Positions 44,379 through 52,836 are shown, counted from the first letter of the stretch. The stretch: DNA of 64,000 nucleotides from Scytonema millei VB511283 (GCF_000817735.3 NZ_JTJC03000017.1:124001-188000), one strand, 5' to 3'. The notes: generated from the letters alone by a model not told the origin. Program-made: numbers and translations.

Positions 44379-45845
44379 ATGAATGACTCTGAATCTGAAC
44401 AGCATATTCACTCTAAGTTACAACAAATCTGGGGATATTCAGATTTTCGTCCACCCCAAGGGGAAATTATTCGTAGTATATTATCAGGGCAAGATGCTTT
44501 GATAATTATGCCTACGGGTGGAGGTAAGTCAATTTGTTTTCAACTTCCAGCGCTACTACAAACAGGTTTAACTATAGTCGTTTCTCCTCTAGTAGCGTTG
44601 ATGGAAAACCAAGTCAAAGAATTATGCGATCGCCATCTTCCTGCTGCTTTATTACACAGTGAACTACCAAAAGATAGCCGTTTCAAAACTCTACAACAAT
44701 TAGAACGGCAACAGTTAAAATTACTTTATTTATCACCAGAAACTTTACTTAGTAAACCGATCTGGGAAAGGCTTTCTCAACCACAATTACACATTAATAC
44801 TTTAATCTTAGACGAAGCTCATTGCTTATCTCAATGGGGAGATACATTTCGTCCAGCTTATCGCCGTTTGGGGACAGTGAGATCGGCTTTACTTCAGTCT
44901 AAACCAGTTGGAACAAAAATCGCGATCGCTGCCTTTACTGCAACTGCCAATCCGACAACTCAGCAGACAATTCAGCAAGTCTTACAACTACAACAACCAA
45001 CAATTTTTCGTCAAAATCCCTACCGTTCTAATCTGCATCTTCAGGTAAAAATAGTTTGGACACCTAAAGGACGAAAACAACAATTAGCGAATTTTATTCA
45101 GTCACAACAGGGGGAAGCTGGGTTAGTTTACGTGCGTACCCGCCGCGATAGCGAAAGTTTAGCAGAATGGATGACACAACGAGGATATGTGACTGCGGCT
45201 TATCATGCAGGTTTGAGTCCAGAAGAACGCCGTAGAATTGAGGCTAGTTGGTTGAGTGGAGAAATGCAATTTGTTGTCTGTACCAGTGCTTTTGGCATGG
45301 GAATCAATAAACCCAATGTCAGATGGGTAGTACATTTCCACTCTCCCTTATTATTATCAGAATACGTGCAGGAAGTTGGACGTGCTGGTAGAGATGGGAA
45401 ACCAAGTGTCGCATTAACGTTAATTAGCGAACCTACAGGATGGTTAGATTCAGAAGATAAACAGCGTCAGCAGTTTTTTGAAAATAAAATGCGATCGCAA
45501 TATTTAGCAGCACAACAATTAGCCAAAAAACTTCCAGTTAAAGGAGAAGTAGAGGCTGTAGCACGCAAATTTTCTGATGGTGCGATTGCGTTATCTCTCC
45601 TCCACAGTGCCAATTTGTTAGACTGGCAAGATCCATTTTATTACACGATCCGTCAACCAATTAAACTACAACCACCTAAACAATTTCTCGCAGTACAGCA
45701 GATGACTCAGTATCTCACAACGAAACAGTGTCGCTGGCAATATTTGTTAAAATGTTTTGGTTTCAGTCAAGAATTACCATCTTCAGGTTGCGCACATTGC
45801 GATCGATGTACTTACTCTTCTACATCGAACTCAACTTTATCATAA
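44379..45845 (+). CDS. recQ: RecQ-type ATP-dependent DNA helicase
   Basis: 3'-5' DNA helicase of 488 residues. Helicase motif 0 and I are GYSDFRPPQGEIIRSILSG and MPTGGGKSICFQLPALL (Walker A at about 44). Motif II is LDEAHCLSQWG (about 144), then FTATANPTTQQ, and motif VI is VQEVGRAGRDGKPSVAL. A C-terminal zinc-binding region has cysteines including CAHCDRC. There is no winged-helix or HRDC extension, so this is a short RecQ. Its last 34 bp overlap the convergent Uma2 gene. Confidence 0.92.
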   Translation: MNDSESEQHIHSKLQQIWGYSDFRPPQGEIIRSILSGQDALIIMPTGGGKSICFQLPALLQTGLTIVVSPLVALMENQVKELCDRHLPAALLHSELPKDSRFKTLQQLERQQLKLLYLSPETLLSKPIWERLSQPQLHINTLILDEAHCLSQWGDTFRPAYRRLGTVRSALLQSKPVGTKIAIAAFTATANPTTQQTIQQVLQLQQPTIFRQNPYRSNLHLQVKIVWTPKGRKQQLANFIQSQQGEAGLVYVRTRRDSESLAEWMTQRGYVTAAYHAGLSPEERRRIEASWLSGEMQFVVCTSAFGMGINKPNVRWVVHFHSPLLLSEYVQEVGRAGRDGKPSVALTLISEPTGWLDSEDKQRQQFFENKMRSQYLAAQQLAKKLPVKGEVEAVARKFSDGAIALSLLHSANLLDWQDPFYYTIRQPIKLQPPKQFLAVQQMTQYLTTKQCRWQYLLKCFGFSQELPSSGCAHCDRCTYSSTSNSTLS

Positions 45846-46405
45846 ATATCTGATAGCGAAATTTGAAATTGAATCGTAGTTAAAGCTAACGTTGCTGTTT
45901 CTCCATCATACTCAGAAAAAAGCCATTGACTTGTTGCAGTTTGTGAGCTTGCGGTTTTTGAATACTGCTCAATGTGCATTTCTGATTGTTCAATTAATAT
46001 ATACTCTTGAAAAGAGGGAATAGTGCGATAAAGTCTAAATTTCTCGCCGCGATCGTAGTTTTCGGTCGATTCAGATAATACCTCAACAATGAGTGAAGGA
46101 TTAGTAATTGTATCTTTCCGACCTTCGACAAACTGCAACTGATCTGAGACTACCATAACATCGGGATAAGTGTAGAATCGCTGTTGAGGTATCCACAGGC
46201 GCATATCACCTATAAATACTCGATATGGTTGTCTTTTTAAGGCAAAATTAAGTGCTGCATACAAGTTCCCTGCAATTTGATTGTGATTTGGCGTTCCACC
46301 AGCCATCGGCACTATTTGACCATTATGATATTCACTTTTATACTCTGCATCTATTTCTAATGCCAGATATTCTTCAGGTGAGTGGTAAAGCTGTGTTTGG
46401 TACAT
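45812..46405 (-). CDS. Uma2-family putative endonuclease (DUF820)
   Basis: PD-(D/E)XK-type nuclease-like protein of 197 residues, a family greatly expanded in cyanobacteria. The N-terminal LYHSPEEYLALEIDAEYKSE and GQIVPMAGGTPNHNQIAGNL are typical. The core is YTYPDVMVVSDQLQF, IVEVLSESTENYDRGEKFRL and EYILIEQSEMHIEQYS. The ATG at 46405 (MYQTQLYHSPEE) is preferred; 46459 is also possible. The physiological role of Uma2 proteins is unsettled. Its 3' end overlaps recQ tail to tail. Confidence 0.9.
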   Translation of the reverse strand: MYQTQLYHSPEEYLALEIDAEYKSEYHNGQIVPMAGGTPNHNQIAGNLYAALNFALKRQPYRVFIGDMRLWIPQQRFYTYPDVMVVSDQLQFVEGRKDTITNPSLIVEVLSESTENYDRGEKFRLYRTIPSFQEYILIEQSEMHIEQYSKTASSQTATSQWLFSEYDGETATLALTTIQFQISLSDIYDKVEFDVEE

Positions 46406-46655
46406 AACTATCTTCGGAGGATAGACTCTGATGCGATCGCGATGAACATTTACTTCCATTGGCTTCAGCTGAATATTCTAACAAACTGCTCAAGCTCGTA
46501 CTACTAAATTGTTGAATTTGATACGAAAATACGTTCATTTACCCCCGTCTCTATTTCTCGCCATACAGCAAATGACTCAGTAGCGATCGATAGCAAGTTT
46601 TATTCAGAATTGCTAGAATTTGACCTTATACCACACTTTCGACAATAGTTCAGAA

Positions 46656-46928
46656 ATGCTTGTGTCTATTTGTCGCGATCTTAACCTTGGTTTGCTACTT
46701 ATATTATGTTTAGTAGTAATACATCAATTGATGTTATTTCTTCACCTACCCGTAAGTTATCCTTACATAGATTATATATTTGAATTCACTCCTAGTTTTT
46801 TCAAAAGTCCTTTGATTGCTTTGTTTTACCTCCTTCCAATTTTGATGGAAATATCGCAGGTAAATTTATTTTATAAATTCTCCAATAGGAACTATGATGA
46901 ACAATCCAGAACAATTCGCCAGCGATAA
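46656..46928 (+). CDS. Possible small membrane protein overlapping the threonine aldolase start
   Basis: Open frame of about 90 residues from ATG 46656 with two hydrophobic stretches (LGLLLILCLVVIHQLMLFLH and SPLIALFYLLPILM). It overlaps the start of the threonine aldolase gene by 35 bp in another frame. There is no clear ribosome-binding site and no recognised family, so it may be only leader sequence. The 490-bp gap (46406-46893) holds nothing else that I can support. Confidence 0.2.
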   Translation: MLVSICRDLNLGLLLILCLVVIHQLMLFLHLPVSYPYIDYIFEFTPSFFKSPLIALFYLLPILMEISQVNLFYKFSNRNYDEQSRTIRQR

Positions 46929-47928
46929 CTACTCTGGAATTTGTCCAGAAGCTTTAGAATATATGCTCAAAGCTAATTCAGGAAGTTCGCCTGCATACGG
47001 TAATGATGAATGGACGCAAAAAGCCTCAGATTATTTTCGGCAAATCTTTGAAACTGACTGCGAAGTCTTTTTTGTGTTTAACGGTACAGCTGCCAACTCT
47101 CTATCTTTAGCTGCACTTTGTCAGTCTTACCATAGTGTCATTTGTCACGAAGTTGCACATATTGAAACTGATGAATGCGGTGCGCCAGAATTTGCTTCTA
47201 ACGGTTCTAAGTTATTACTAGCCAGAGGCGAAATGGGTAAGTTAAACCCAGCGTCAGTAGAGGCGATTGTCAGCAAACGTGCGGATATTCACTTTCCCAA
47301 ACCTAAAGTTATCAGCTTAACGCAAGCCACAGAACTAGGAACTTTATACTCTATTGACGAACTTTTAGCAATTAAAGTAGTTGCTCAAAAATACAACTTA
47401 AAAATTCATATGGATGGCGCACGCTTTGCTAATGCTGTCGTGGCGATGAATAAAACTCCAGCCGAAATTACCTGGAAAAATGGCGTTGATGTCTTGTGTT
47501 TTTGCGGGACAAAAAATGGTACGGCAATGGGTGAGGCAATTATCTTCTTTAATAAAGACTTAGCAGAAGATTTTGCCTATCGCTGCAAGCAAGCAGGACA
47601 ATTAGCATCAAAAATGCGATTTATTTCCGCGCCTTGGCTAGGTTTGTTAGAAACGGGTGCTTGGTTAAAAAATGCACGTCATGCTAATGAGTGTGCGGCA
47701 TATTTAGAAAATCAACTTTTAAATATTGATGGTGTAGAAATTCTATTTCCCAGGCAAGTCAATGGCGTGTTCGTACAGCTATCAGAACATACCATTAATC
47801 AATTACGTGCCAAGAATTGGCAGTTCTATACTTTTATCGGTGCTGGTGGTGTAAGATTTATGTGTTCTTGGGGAACGACTAAGGAAAGAATTGATGAGTT
47901 GGTTGCAGATATTAAAGCTTCGCTTTAG
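46894..47928 (+). CDS. Low-specificity L-threonine aldolase
   Basis: PLP-dependent enzyme of 344 residues of the beta-eliminating lyase/threonine aldolase family, splitting L-threonine to glycine and acetaldehyde. Motifs are FASDNYSGICPEALEYMLKA, AYGNDEWTQKASDYF, FVFNGTAANSLSLAALC, HIETDECGAPEF, and IHMDGARFANAV. The Schiff-base lysine lies in FCGTKNGTAMGEA (about residue 204). An AGGAACT precedes the double ATG. The stop codon abuts a TCAAAAG array. Confidence 0.92.
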   Translation: MMNNPEQFASDNYSGICPEALEYMLKANSGSSPAYGNDEWTQKASDYFRQIFETDCEVFFVFNGTAANSLSLAALCQSYHSVICHEVAHIETDECGAPEFASNGSKLLLARGEMGKLNPASVEAIVSKRADIHFPKPKVISLTQATELGTLYSIDELLAIKVVAQKYNLKIHMDGARFANAVVAMNKTPAEITWKNGVDVLCFCGTKNGTAMGEAIIFFNKDLAEDFAYRCKQAGQLASKMRFISAPWLGLLETGAWLKNARHANECAAYLENQLLNIDGVEILFPRQVNGVFVQLSEHTINQLRAKNWQFYTFIGAGGVRFMCSWGTTKERIDELVADIKASL

Positions 47929-47955
47929 TCAAAAGTCAAAAGTCAAAAGTCAAAA
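47929..47955. repeat. Heptamer tandem repeat TCAAAAG
   Basis: Four units directly after the threonine aldolase stop codon (TAG at 47926-47928). Confidence 0.85.
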
Positions 47956-48006
47956 CTAATCACAGCTAACTATCGATTACTACAAATGACCCATGACCAC
48001 TGACTA

Positions 48007-48073
48007 GTACGGGCGGGTTTAGCAAAGAGATTAATGGCTTTGGCACAAAATTTTGGTCAAAACCCGCCCCTAC
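48007..48073. repeat. GTACGGGCGGGTTT palindrome with an expanded loop
   Basis: The arms GTACGGGCGGGTTT and AAACCCGCCCCTAC are the same as in purH and amiC, but here they are separated by about 39 unrelated bases instead of 2. It lies between the convergent ends of threonine aldolase and the fasciclin gene and could act as a terminator. Confidence 0.85.
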
Positions 48074-48090
48074 AAATGACCAATGACAAA

Positions 48091-48492
48091 TTACCCCATT
48101 AAAATCACGCGATTAATTACATGAATCACGCCGTTATCAGCTTCAATATCCGGTGCTAATACTGTGGCATTTTTGACTTCAAAGCCATCTGTACAATTAA
48201 TCGGAATGGGAGAACCTTCTACCGAAATGACAGAATCAACTTTTGCTAAATCAGCTTGCATCAACTTACCAGAAACAACGTGAAAGGTTAAAATTCTTGC
48301 CAGTTGAGGGATATTTTGCAGTAAAGTTTGGATGGTTCCAGGTGGGAGTTGAGCAAAAGCTTCGTCGTTGGGTGCAAACACCGTGAAGGGACCAGGACTT
48401 TTGAGAGTGTCTACTAACCCTGCTGCCTGTACTGCCGCTACTAAAGTATTGAAAGAACCCGCACCAACAGCAATATCGACAATATCAGCCAT
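48091..48492 (-). CDS. Fasciclin (FAS1) domain protein, second paralogue
   Basis: Single FAS1 domain of 133 residues, paralogous to the protein at 2671-3090. H1 is [20 protein letters not shown] and the C-terminal H2 box is [14 protein letters not shown]. The start [20 protein letters not shown] parallels its paralogue. Like it, this protein lacks a signal peptide, so a cytoplasmic role or non-classical export is implied. Ligand unknown. Related cyanobacterial proteins are often called beta-Ig-H3/fasciclin. Confidence 0.92.
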   Translation of the reverse strand: MADIVDIAVGAGSFNTLVAAVQAAGLVDTLKSPGPFTVFAPNDEAFAQLPPGTIQTLLQNIPQLARILTFHVVSGKLMQADLAKVDSVISVEGSPIPINCTDGFEVKNATVLAPDIEADNGVIHVINRVILMG

Positions 48493-48555
48493 GTATCTTA
48501 CCTAGAGTATAAAAAAATGCTCGTATAGCAATTACCAATTACGAACATATCATAG

Positions 48556-48583
48556 GTAGGGACACATAGCTGTACGCTCCTAT
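48556..48583. repeat. Decayed GTAGGGACGCAC-type palindrome
   Basis: GTAGGGACACATAGC and TGTACGCTCCTATA retain the outline of the palindrome at 35416-35443 with several mismatches. Confidence 0.55.
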
Positions 48584-48622
48584 AAATTATATGTTATTCA
48601 AACGATAGAATTGACTCTACGA

Positions 48623-49492
48623 TTATTCATTACTCAACTGCTTGGTTTTCACCTGTCGCCAGCGCATGAAAACGCCGTAATTGGGACTGAATAAAAAAGC
48701 TAAGGCAAATAATCCCGAAACAACTAAGACGATCGCGGGACCGGATGGTAAGTTAAAAAAGTAACTGAGATACATGCCGCTAATACTAGAAACAATCCCA
48801 ATCGCCGCACCTAAAATCATGACTTGGTGCAAGCGAGTTACGAGTAAATAAGCTGTCGCCCCAGGTGTAATGAGGAGGGATAATACTAAAATTACGCCGA
48901 CTGCTTTCATGCTGGCAACAATTGTTAAAGCAATTAATAACATTAAGCCAAAATTCAGCTGATTTACTGGTAAGCCAGCAGCTTGAGCGCCTAGCGGATC
49001 GAAGGTATAAAATAGGAGTTCCTTATATAAGAGGAAAACAATAATTAATACTATTGTGGCAATAATCGCCGTGTCCCGAACATCGTCAAAAGTTACGCCG
49101 AGAATGTTGCCAAATAAAAAGTGGTTGAGATCGATTTTATTCTGCTTCTGAATCGTCGTAATTAAGGTAATTCCTAGTGCAAAAAAAGCTGAAAAAACGA
49201 TACCCATCGCTGCATCTTCTTTAATTGGGGATCGCGTGCGTATCCAAGCAATCAGCAGCGTACTAATTACCCCAGCAATAAATGCACCAACAAAAATATT
49301 TGCTCCAACTAAAAAGGCGATCGCCAATCCTGGTAAAACAGAATGACTGATGGCATCGCCCAACAAAGCTAAGCGTTGTACCATCAAGTAACTGCCGACG
49401 ACAGCACACAACAAACCAACAAGAATCGCGACGACAAGCGATCGCTGCATGAACCCATACTGCAATGGCTCAATCAGTGCCTCAAGCATCAA
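48623..49492 (-). CDS. Mn/Zn ABC transporter permease
   Basis: Integral membrane component of 289 residues of the ABC-3 family (MntB/ZnuB-like) with about eight helices. Signature regions are LLCAVVGSYLMVQRLALLGD then AISHSVLPGLAIAFLVGANI, and SMKAVGVILVLSLLITPGAT. It forms the channel for Mn2+ or Zn2+ uptake with the ATPase encoded just upstream, overlapping it by 4 bp. The binding lipoprotein is divergently encoded at 50399. Metal specificity is not decided by the sequence. Confidence 0.92.
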   Translation of the reverse strand: MMLEALIEPLQYGFMQRSLVVAILVGLLCAVVGSYLMVQRLALLGDAISHSVLPGLAIAFLVGANIFVGAFIAGVISTLLIAWIRTRSPIKEDAAMGIVFSAFFALGITLITTIQKQNKIDLNHFLFGNILGVTFDDVRDTAIIATIVLIIVFLLYKELLFYTFDPLGAQAAGLPVNQLNFGLMLLIALTIVASMKAVGVILVLSLLITPGATAYLLVTRLHQVMILGAAIGIVSSISGMYLSYFFNLPSGPAIVLVVSGLFALAFLFSPNYGVFMRWRQVKTKQLSNE

Positions 49493-50322
49493 GCAGCAGC
49501 TCCACTAAAATACATTACCTTACCACTGTAGGCACGATAAAGATTATCTTCAGTTAACACTGAAACGCGATCGCCTGTAGCAATTATCTCGCGATTGAGC
49601 AAAATCAAATCGTCAAAGTGCCGAATCGATTCTCCCAAGTCGTGATTCACAACTAATACGATTTTTCCAGCTTGGGCTAATTCGTGGAAAACATCGAAAA
49701 TGACAGTTTGGGTTTTTTGATCGATCCCCACCAATGGTTCGTCAAAGCAAAATATTTCTGCTTCTTGAGTCAAAGCCCGTGCCAAAAACACTCGTTGCTG
49801 CTGTCCTCCCGATAGCTGTCCGATGGGGCGATTTTTATATGCGTCCATTCCCACCCGTTCTAATGCAGATTGGGCGACTTTACGACTGACAGTAGAGAAA
49901 CGCTGGAATAAACCCGTTTTCTTGACTCTACCCATCATCACCACATCCCACACCGTAGCAGGATAAGTCCAGTCAATCTGCGATCGCTGGGGAACGTATG
50001 CAACTTTTTCCAACTGCTGCACCAACGGCTTTCCCTGGTATAGCACGTTACCAGTAGACAAAGGAACCAGCCCCAACATTGCTTTGATTAAAGTACTTTT
50101 ACCCGCACCATTAGGACCAAAAACTCCTGTCAGTCTTCCAGAACGCACCGTACAGTTCACATCGCGTAGTGCTTCCTGCGTGCGGTACTGCACCCCTACA
50201 TGGCTGATATTAATATTTGCGGCGCTGGCGATATTTCTATCCATTTTCTGTACGTTCGCAGCAGTTGGTACTAACCCATGAGTATTTATTCTGGGCTGGA
50301 GTTTCAAATGAAAAGTTTTCAT
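49489..50322 (-). CDS. Mn/Zn ABC transporter ATP-binding protein
   Basis: ABC ATPase of 277 residues. Walker A is FGPNGAGKSTLIKAMLGL, the Q-loop region is KVAYVPQRSQIDWTYPATVW (typical of metal ABC systems), the signature is QLSGGQQQRVFLARALTQ, and Walker B is EIFCFDEPLVGID. The first 26 residues are not family-conserved; ATG 50244 (MDRNIASAANIN) is an alternative start. It powers import with the permease that overlaps its 3' end. Confidence 0.92.
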   Translation of the reverse strand: MKTFHLKLQPRINTHGLVPTAANVQKMDRNIASAANINISHVGVQYRTQEALRDVNCTVRSGRLTGVFGPNGAGKSTLIKAMLGLVPLSTGNVLYQGKPLVQQLEKVAYVPQRSQIDWTYPATVWDVVMMGRVKKTGLFQRFSTVSRKVAQSALERVGMDAYKNRPIGQLSGGQQQRVFLARALTQEAEIFCFDEPLVGIDQKTQTVIFDVFHELAQAGKIVLVVNHDLGESIRHFDDLILLNREIIATGDRVSVLTEDNLYRAYSGKVMYFSGAAA

Positions 50323-50398
50323 AACACTAACTTTTTTTGTCTACTTTGAGCATACTGTAAAAATGAAAAGAATATGAAAACATCTATAAAAGGAAATA
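50323..50398. promoter_or_regulatory. Divergent promoter region of the metal transporter
   Basis: A 76-bp AT-rich gap between the two divergent transporter units. ATGAAAA occurs at 50363-50369 and 50374-50380, one helical turn (11 bp) apart, a possible site for a response regulator or metalloregulator. No TGATAAT-type Zur box was seen. AAAAGGAAATA upstream of 50399 is the ribosome-binding site of the lipoprotein. Confidence 0.4.
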
Positions 50399-51466
50399 AT
50401 GTTGAAGATAAGCGGGCGTAATAGAGTAGAGAGCAGGGAGCAGGGAGCAGGGAGCAGGGAGGTAAGAGAGCTGAGGGAGCTGAGAAAGCTGAGGGAGAAA
50501 AATGACTTACGACTTACGACTTACGACTTACGACTTCTCCTTTTGCCTCTTGCCCTTCTATCTAGTTGTAGCCAACCAGATGCAAGCCGCACCTCTCCAG
50601 AGATGGAGAAGCCGCAAGTGGTAGCAACTAGCACCATCATTAACGATTTGGCAGAACGGGTAGGAGGAGAAGAAATTCAACTGCGGGGAATTTTGCAGCC
50701 AGGGGACGATCCCCACGTTTACGAACCAGTCCCAGCCGATAGTCAGGCATTGGAAGATGCGGACTTAATTTTGTATAACGGCTACAATTTGGAGCCAGGA
50801 CTAATTAAGCTGATGAATGCGGCAGGGTTGAAAGGGCGTAAATTAGCTGTGGGGGAAGTTGTGAAACCTTTACAGCTAGATAAAGGCAAAGGGGAAATCG
50901 TCCCCGATCCTCATGTTTGGGGCGATGTGGAAAATTCAATTCAAATGGTGAACAGAATTCGCGACGCTTTGATTGAATTGTCACCAGAAGATAAAGAGAA
51001 ATTTACTCAAAATGCCGCAAAACTGATCGCCCAGTTGCAGGAATTAGATACTTGGATGACTCAGCAAATTCAAACCATTCCCGCAGAACGACGAAAATTA
51101 GTTACGACTCACGATGCATTTCAATATTTCGGTCGCGCCTACGGAATTGCGATCGCCGGGACTTTAATTGGGATCAGTACGGAAGAACAACCCAGCGCCC
51201 AAACTGTCCAAAAATTAGTCGAAGCCGTGAAAAAAGCTGGAGTTCCCGCGATTTTTGCCGAAACCACAATTAATCCTGCTTTAATTACTACTGTTGCTCA
51301 GGAAGCAGGAGTCAAATTAGCACCGCGCCAACTCTACTCTGACTCGATCGGCGCTGCTGGTAGTAATGGAGATTCTTATATCAAAATGATGGCAGCAAAT
51401 ACGCAAACGATTGTAGAAGCACTGGGAGGAAAGTATACGCCTTTTAAATCAGTGGCTGGTGGCTAG
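50399..51466 (+). CDS. Mn/Zn ABC transporter substrate-binding lipoprotein with repeat-derived leader
   Basis: Cluster A-I metal-binding protein of 355 residues (MntC/ZnuA-like). Metal ligands are the histidines in GDDPHVYEPVP and VPDPHVWGDVEN, plus acids in IFAETTINP and LYSDSIGAAG. A lipobox (LLLLPLALLSSC) ends the signal region. Unusually, residues 10-46 before the hydrophobic core are the direct translation of heptamer arrays (ESREQGAGSREVRELRELRK, then [10 protein letters not shown]), so the n-region is about 45 residues long. No better in-frame ATG retains the lipobox. Transcribed away from its ATPase and permease. Confidence 0.9.
   Translation: MLKISGRNRVESREQGAGSREVRELRELRKLREKNDLRLTTYDLRLLLLPLALLSSCSQPDASRTSPEMEKPQVVATSTIINDLAERVGGEEIQLRGILQPGDDPHVYEPVPADSQALEDADLILYNGYNLEPGLIKLMNAAGLKGRKLAVGEVVKPLQLDKGKGEIVPDPHVWGDVENSIQMVNRIRDALIELSPEDKEKFTQNAAKLIAQLQELDTWMTQQIQTIPAERRKLVTTHDAFQYFGRAYGIAIAGTLIGISTEEQPSAQTVQKLVEAVKKAGVPAIFAETTINPALITTVAQEAGVKLAPRQLYSDSIGAAGSNGDSYIKMMAANTQTIVEALGGKYTPFKSVAGG
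50427..50537. repeat. Heptamer arrays inside the lipoprotein leader
   Basis: GGGAGCA units (x4), then GAGCTGA-type units (x3), then GACTTAC units (x4-5). They are in frame and encode the N-terminal extension of the metal-binding lipoprotein. Confidence 0.88.
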
Positions 51467-51543
51467 TGGCTAGTGGCTAGATGTTCACTACCAACTACCA
51501 ACTACCAACTACCAATTACCAACTACCAACTACCAACTACCAA
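51454..51543. repeat. Heptamer arrays at the lipoprotein/ureD junction
   Basis: GGCTAGT units (x4) contain the lipoprotein stop codon (TAG). They are followed, from 51488, by CCAACTA units (x7) that are translated as the first residues of UreD (TTNYQLPTTNYQ). Confidence 0.88.
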
Positions 51544-52521
51544 AATTCCGTGCATCAAGAAAAAAATATTCCTTCTAGCTGGCATGGCAATTTAGATATC
51601 GTGTATGCTCTGCGCAACGGTAAGACACAACCGATACGCGATCGCGTTCAAGCACCGTTAAAAGTGCAGCGTCCGTTTTACCCAGAAGGAGAAATTTGTC
51701 ACACAGCAATATTACATACAGCGGGGGGAATTGTGGGGGGCGATCGCCTTTCAATTAACCTGCAACTCCAACCGCGATCGCAAGCTTTAGTCACCACAAC
51801 AGCCGCGACTAAAATTTATCGCAGCAACGGTTTACCAGCTAGACAAACAGTCGAGATGCAGATCGATGCAGGTGCTTGTTTGGAGTGGTTGCCTCAAGAA
51901 ACAATCGTCTTTAACGAGGCAAATTATCGCCAAGACTTGCGCGTGGAATTAGCCCCAGGTGCTAGCTGGTTGGGCTGGGAAATTACCAGATTTGGGCGCA
52001 GTGCTAGAGGAGAAAGATTTTTACAAGGAGAATGGCGATCGCACACCGAAGTCTGGCAACAAGGACAACCTTTGTGGATCGATCGGCAATGGTTGCCAGG
52101 AGAAGAGGCGGTTCTCAACAGTCCCCACGATTTAGCGAGACATTCCATCGTCGCCAGCCTCACTTGGATCGGATGCGAAGTCTCACCAGAATTAGTGGTG
52201 CAAGCGAGAGAATTATGGGGACAAGGTTCGGGAGTCGGGAGTCGGGAATCGGGAGTCGGAAAAGAGAGCAGGAGAGCAGGAAAGCAGGGGAGCAGAGGGA
52301 GCATTTCTAGCCACCAGTCACTAGCCACTCAACTACCAACTACCAACTACCAACTACCAACTACCAACCACGGAGTCACCCGTCTCCCACAGGGATTATT
52401 GTGTCGCTACCGTGGCTCTAGTTCGATCGAAGTACGACACTGGTTTACATCTGTGTGGCAGTTACTGCGCTTATCATTATTAGACAGGTCTAGCTGTTTA
52501 CCTAGAGTTTGGCAACAATAA
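51481..52521 (+). CDS. ureD: Urease accessory protein UreD with repeat-derived insertions
   Basis: UreD/UreH chaperone that helps insert nickel into urease; 346 residues. Family blocks are WHGNLDIVYALRNGKTQP, RPFYPEGEICHTAILHTAGG then IVGGDRLSINLQL, and ETIVFNEANYRQDLRVELA. Residues 1-23 are a translated CCAACTA array; the native start may be the GTG at 51550 (VHQEKNIPSSWHG). Residues about 249-297 are an extra segment read from GGGAGTC, GCAGGAG and CCAACTA arrays, splitting the conserved C-terminal part, which resumes at HGVTRLPQGLLCRYRG. The frame is kept. ureA follows after 12 bp. Confidence 0.9.
   Translation: MFTTNYQLPTTNYQLPTTNYQNSVHQEKNIPSSWHGNLDIVYALRNGKTQPIRDRVQAPLKVQRPFYPEGEICHTAILHTAGGIVGGDRLSINLQLQPRSQALVTTTAATKIYRSNGLPARQTVEMQIDAGACLEWLPQETIVFNEANYRQDLRVELAPGASWLGWEITRFGRSARGERFLQGEWRSHTEVWQQGQPLWIDRQWLPGEEAVLNSPHDLARHSIVASLTWIGCEVSPELVVQARELWGQGSGVGSRESGVGKESRRAGKQGSRGSISSHQSLATQLPTTNYQLPTTNHGVTRLPQGLLCRYRGSSSIEVRHWFTSVWQLLRLSLLDRSSCLPRVWQQ
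52227..52370. repeat. Composite heptamer insertion inside ureD
   Basis: GGGAGTC units, AGCAGGA-type units, a short TAGCCAC stretch, then CCAACTA units, about 144 bp in all (divisible by three), keeping the ureD frame open. Confidence 0.85.
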
Positions 52522-52533
52522 AAAGGACACTCA

Positions 52534-52836
52534 ATGCAACTTACGCCACAGGAAAAGGATAAACTACTCATCTTTACCGCTGCTTTGGTAGCAGAACGCC
52601 GTAAAACTAGAGGACTAAAACTCAACTATCCAGAAGCAGTGGCGTACATTTCTGCTGCTATTCTGGAAGGGGCGCGAGAAGGGCGTACTGTCGCCGAATT
52701 GATGAGTTTTGGCGCAACTCTCCTGATGCGAGATGAAGTCATGGAGGGAGTACCGGAGATGTTAAATGAAGTCCAGGTAGAAGCAACATTTCCTGATGGG
52801 ACAAAACTAGTTACCGTCCATAACCCGATTCGTTAA
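52534..52836 (+). CDS. ureA: Urease gamma subunit
   Basis: Structural gamma subunit of 100 residues, the standard length. It begins [20 protein letters not shown] and contains [35 protein letters not shown] and the end [17 protein letters not shown]. It forms the urease trimer with UreB and UreC. It lies 12 bp after ureD. The expected ureB does not follow; a heptamer array and an unrelated methyltransferase-like gene do. Confidence 0.96.
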   Translation: MQLTPQEKDKLLIFTAALVAERRKTRGLKLNYPEAVAYISAAILEGAREGRTVAELMSFGATLLMRDEVMEGVPEMLNEVQVEATFPDGTKLVTVHNPIR

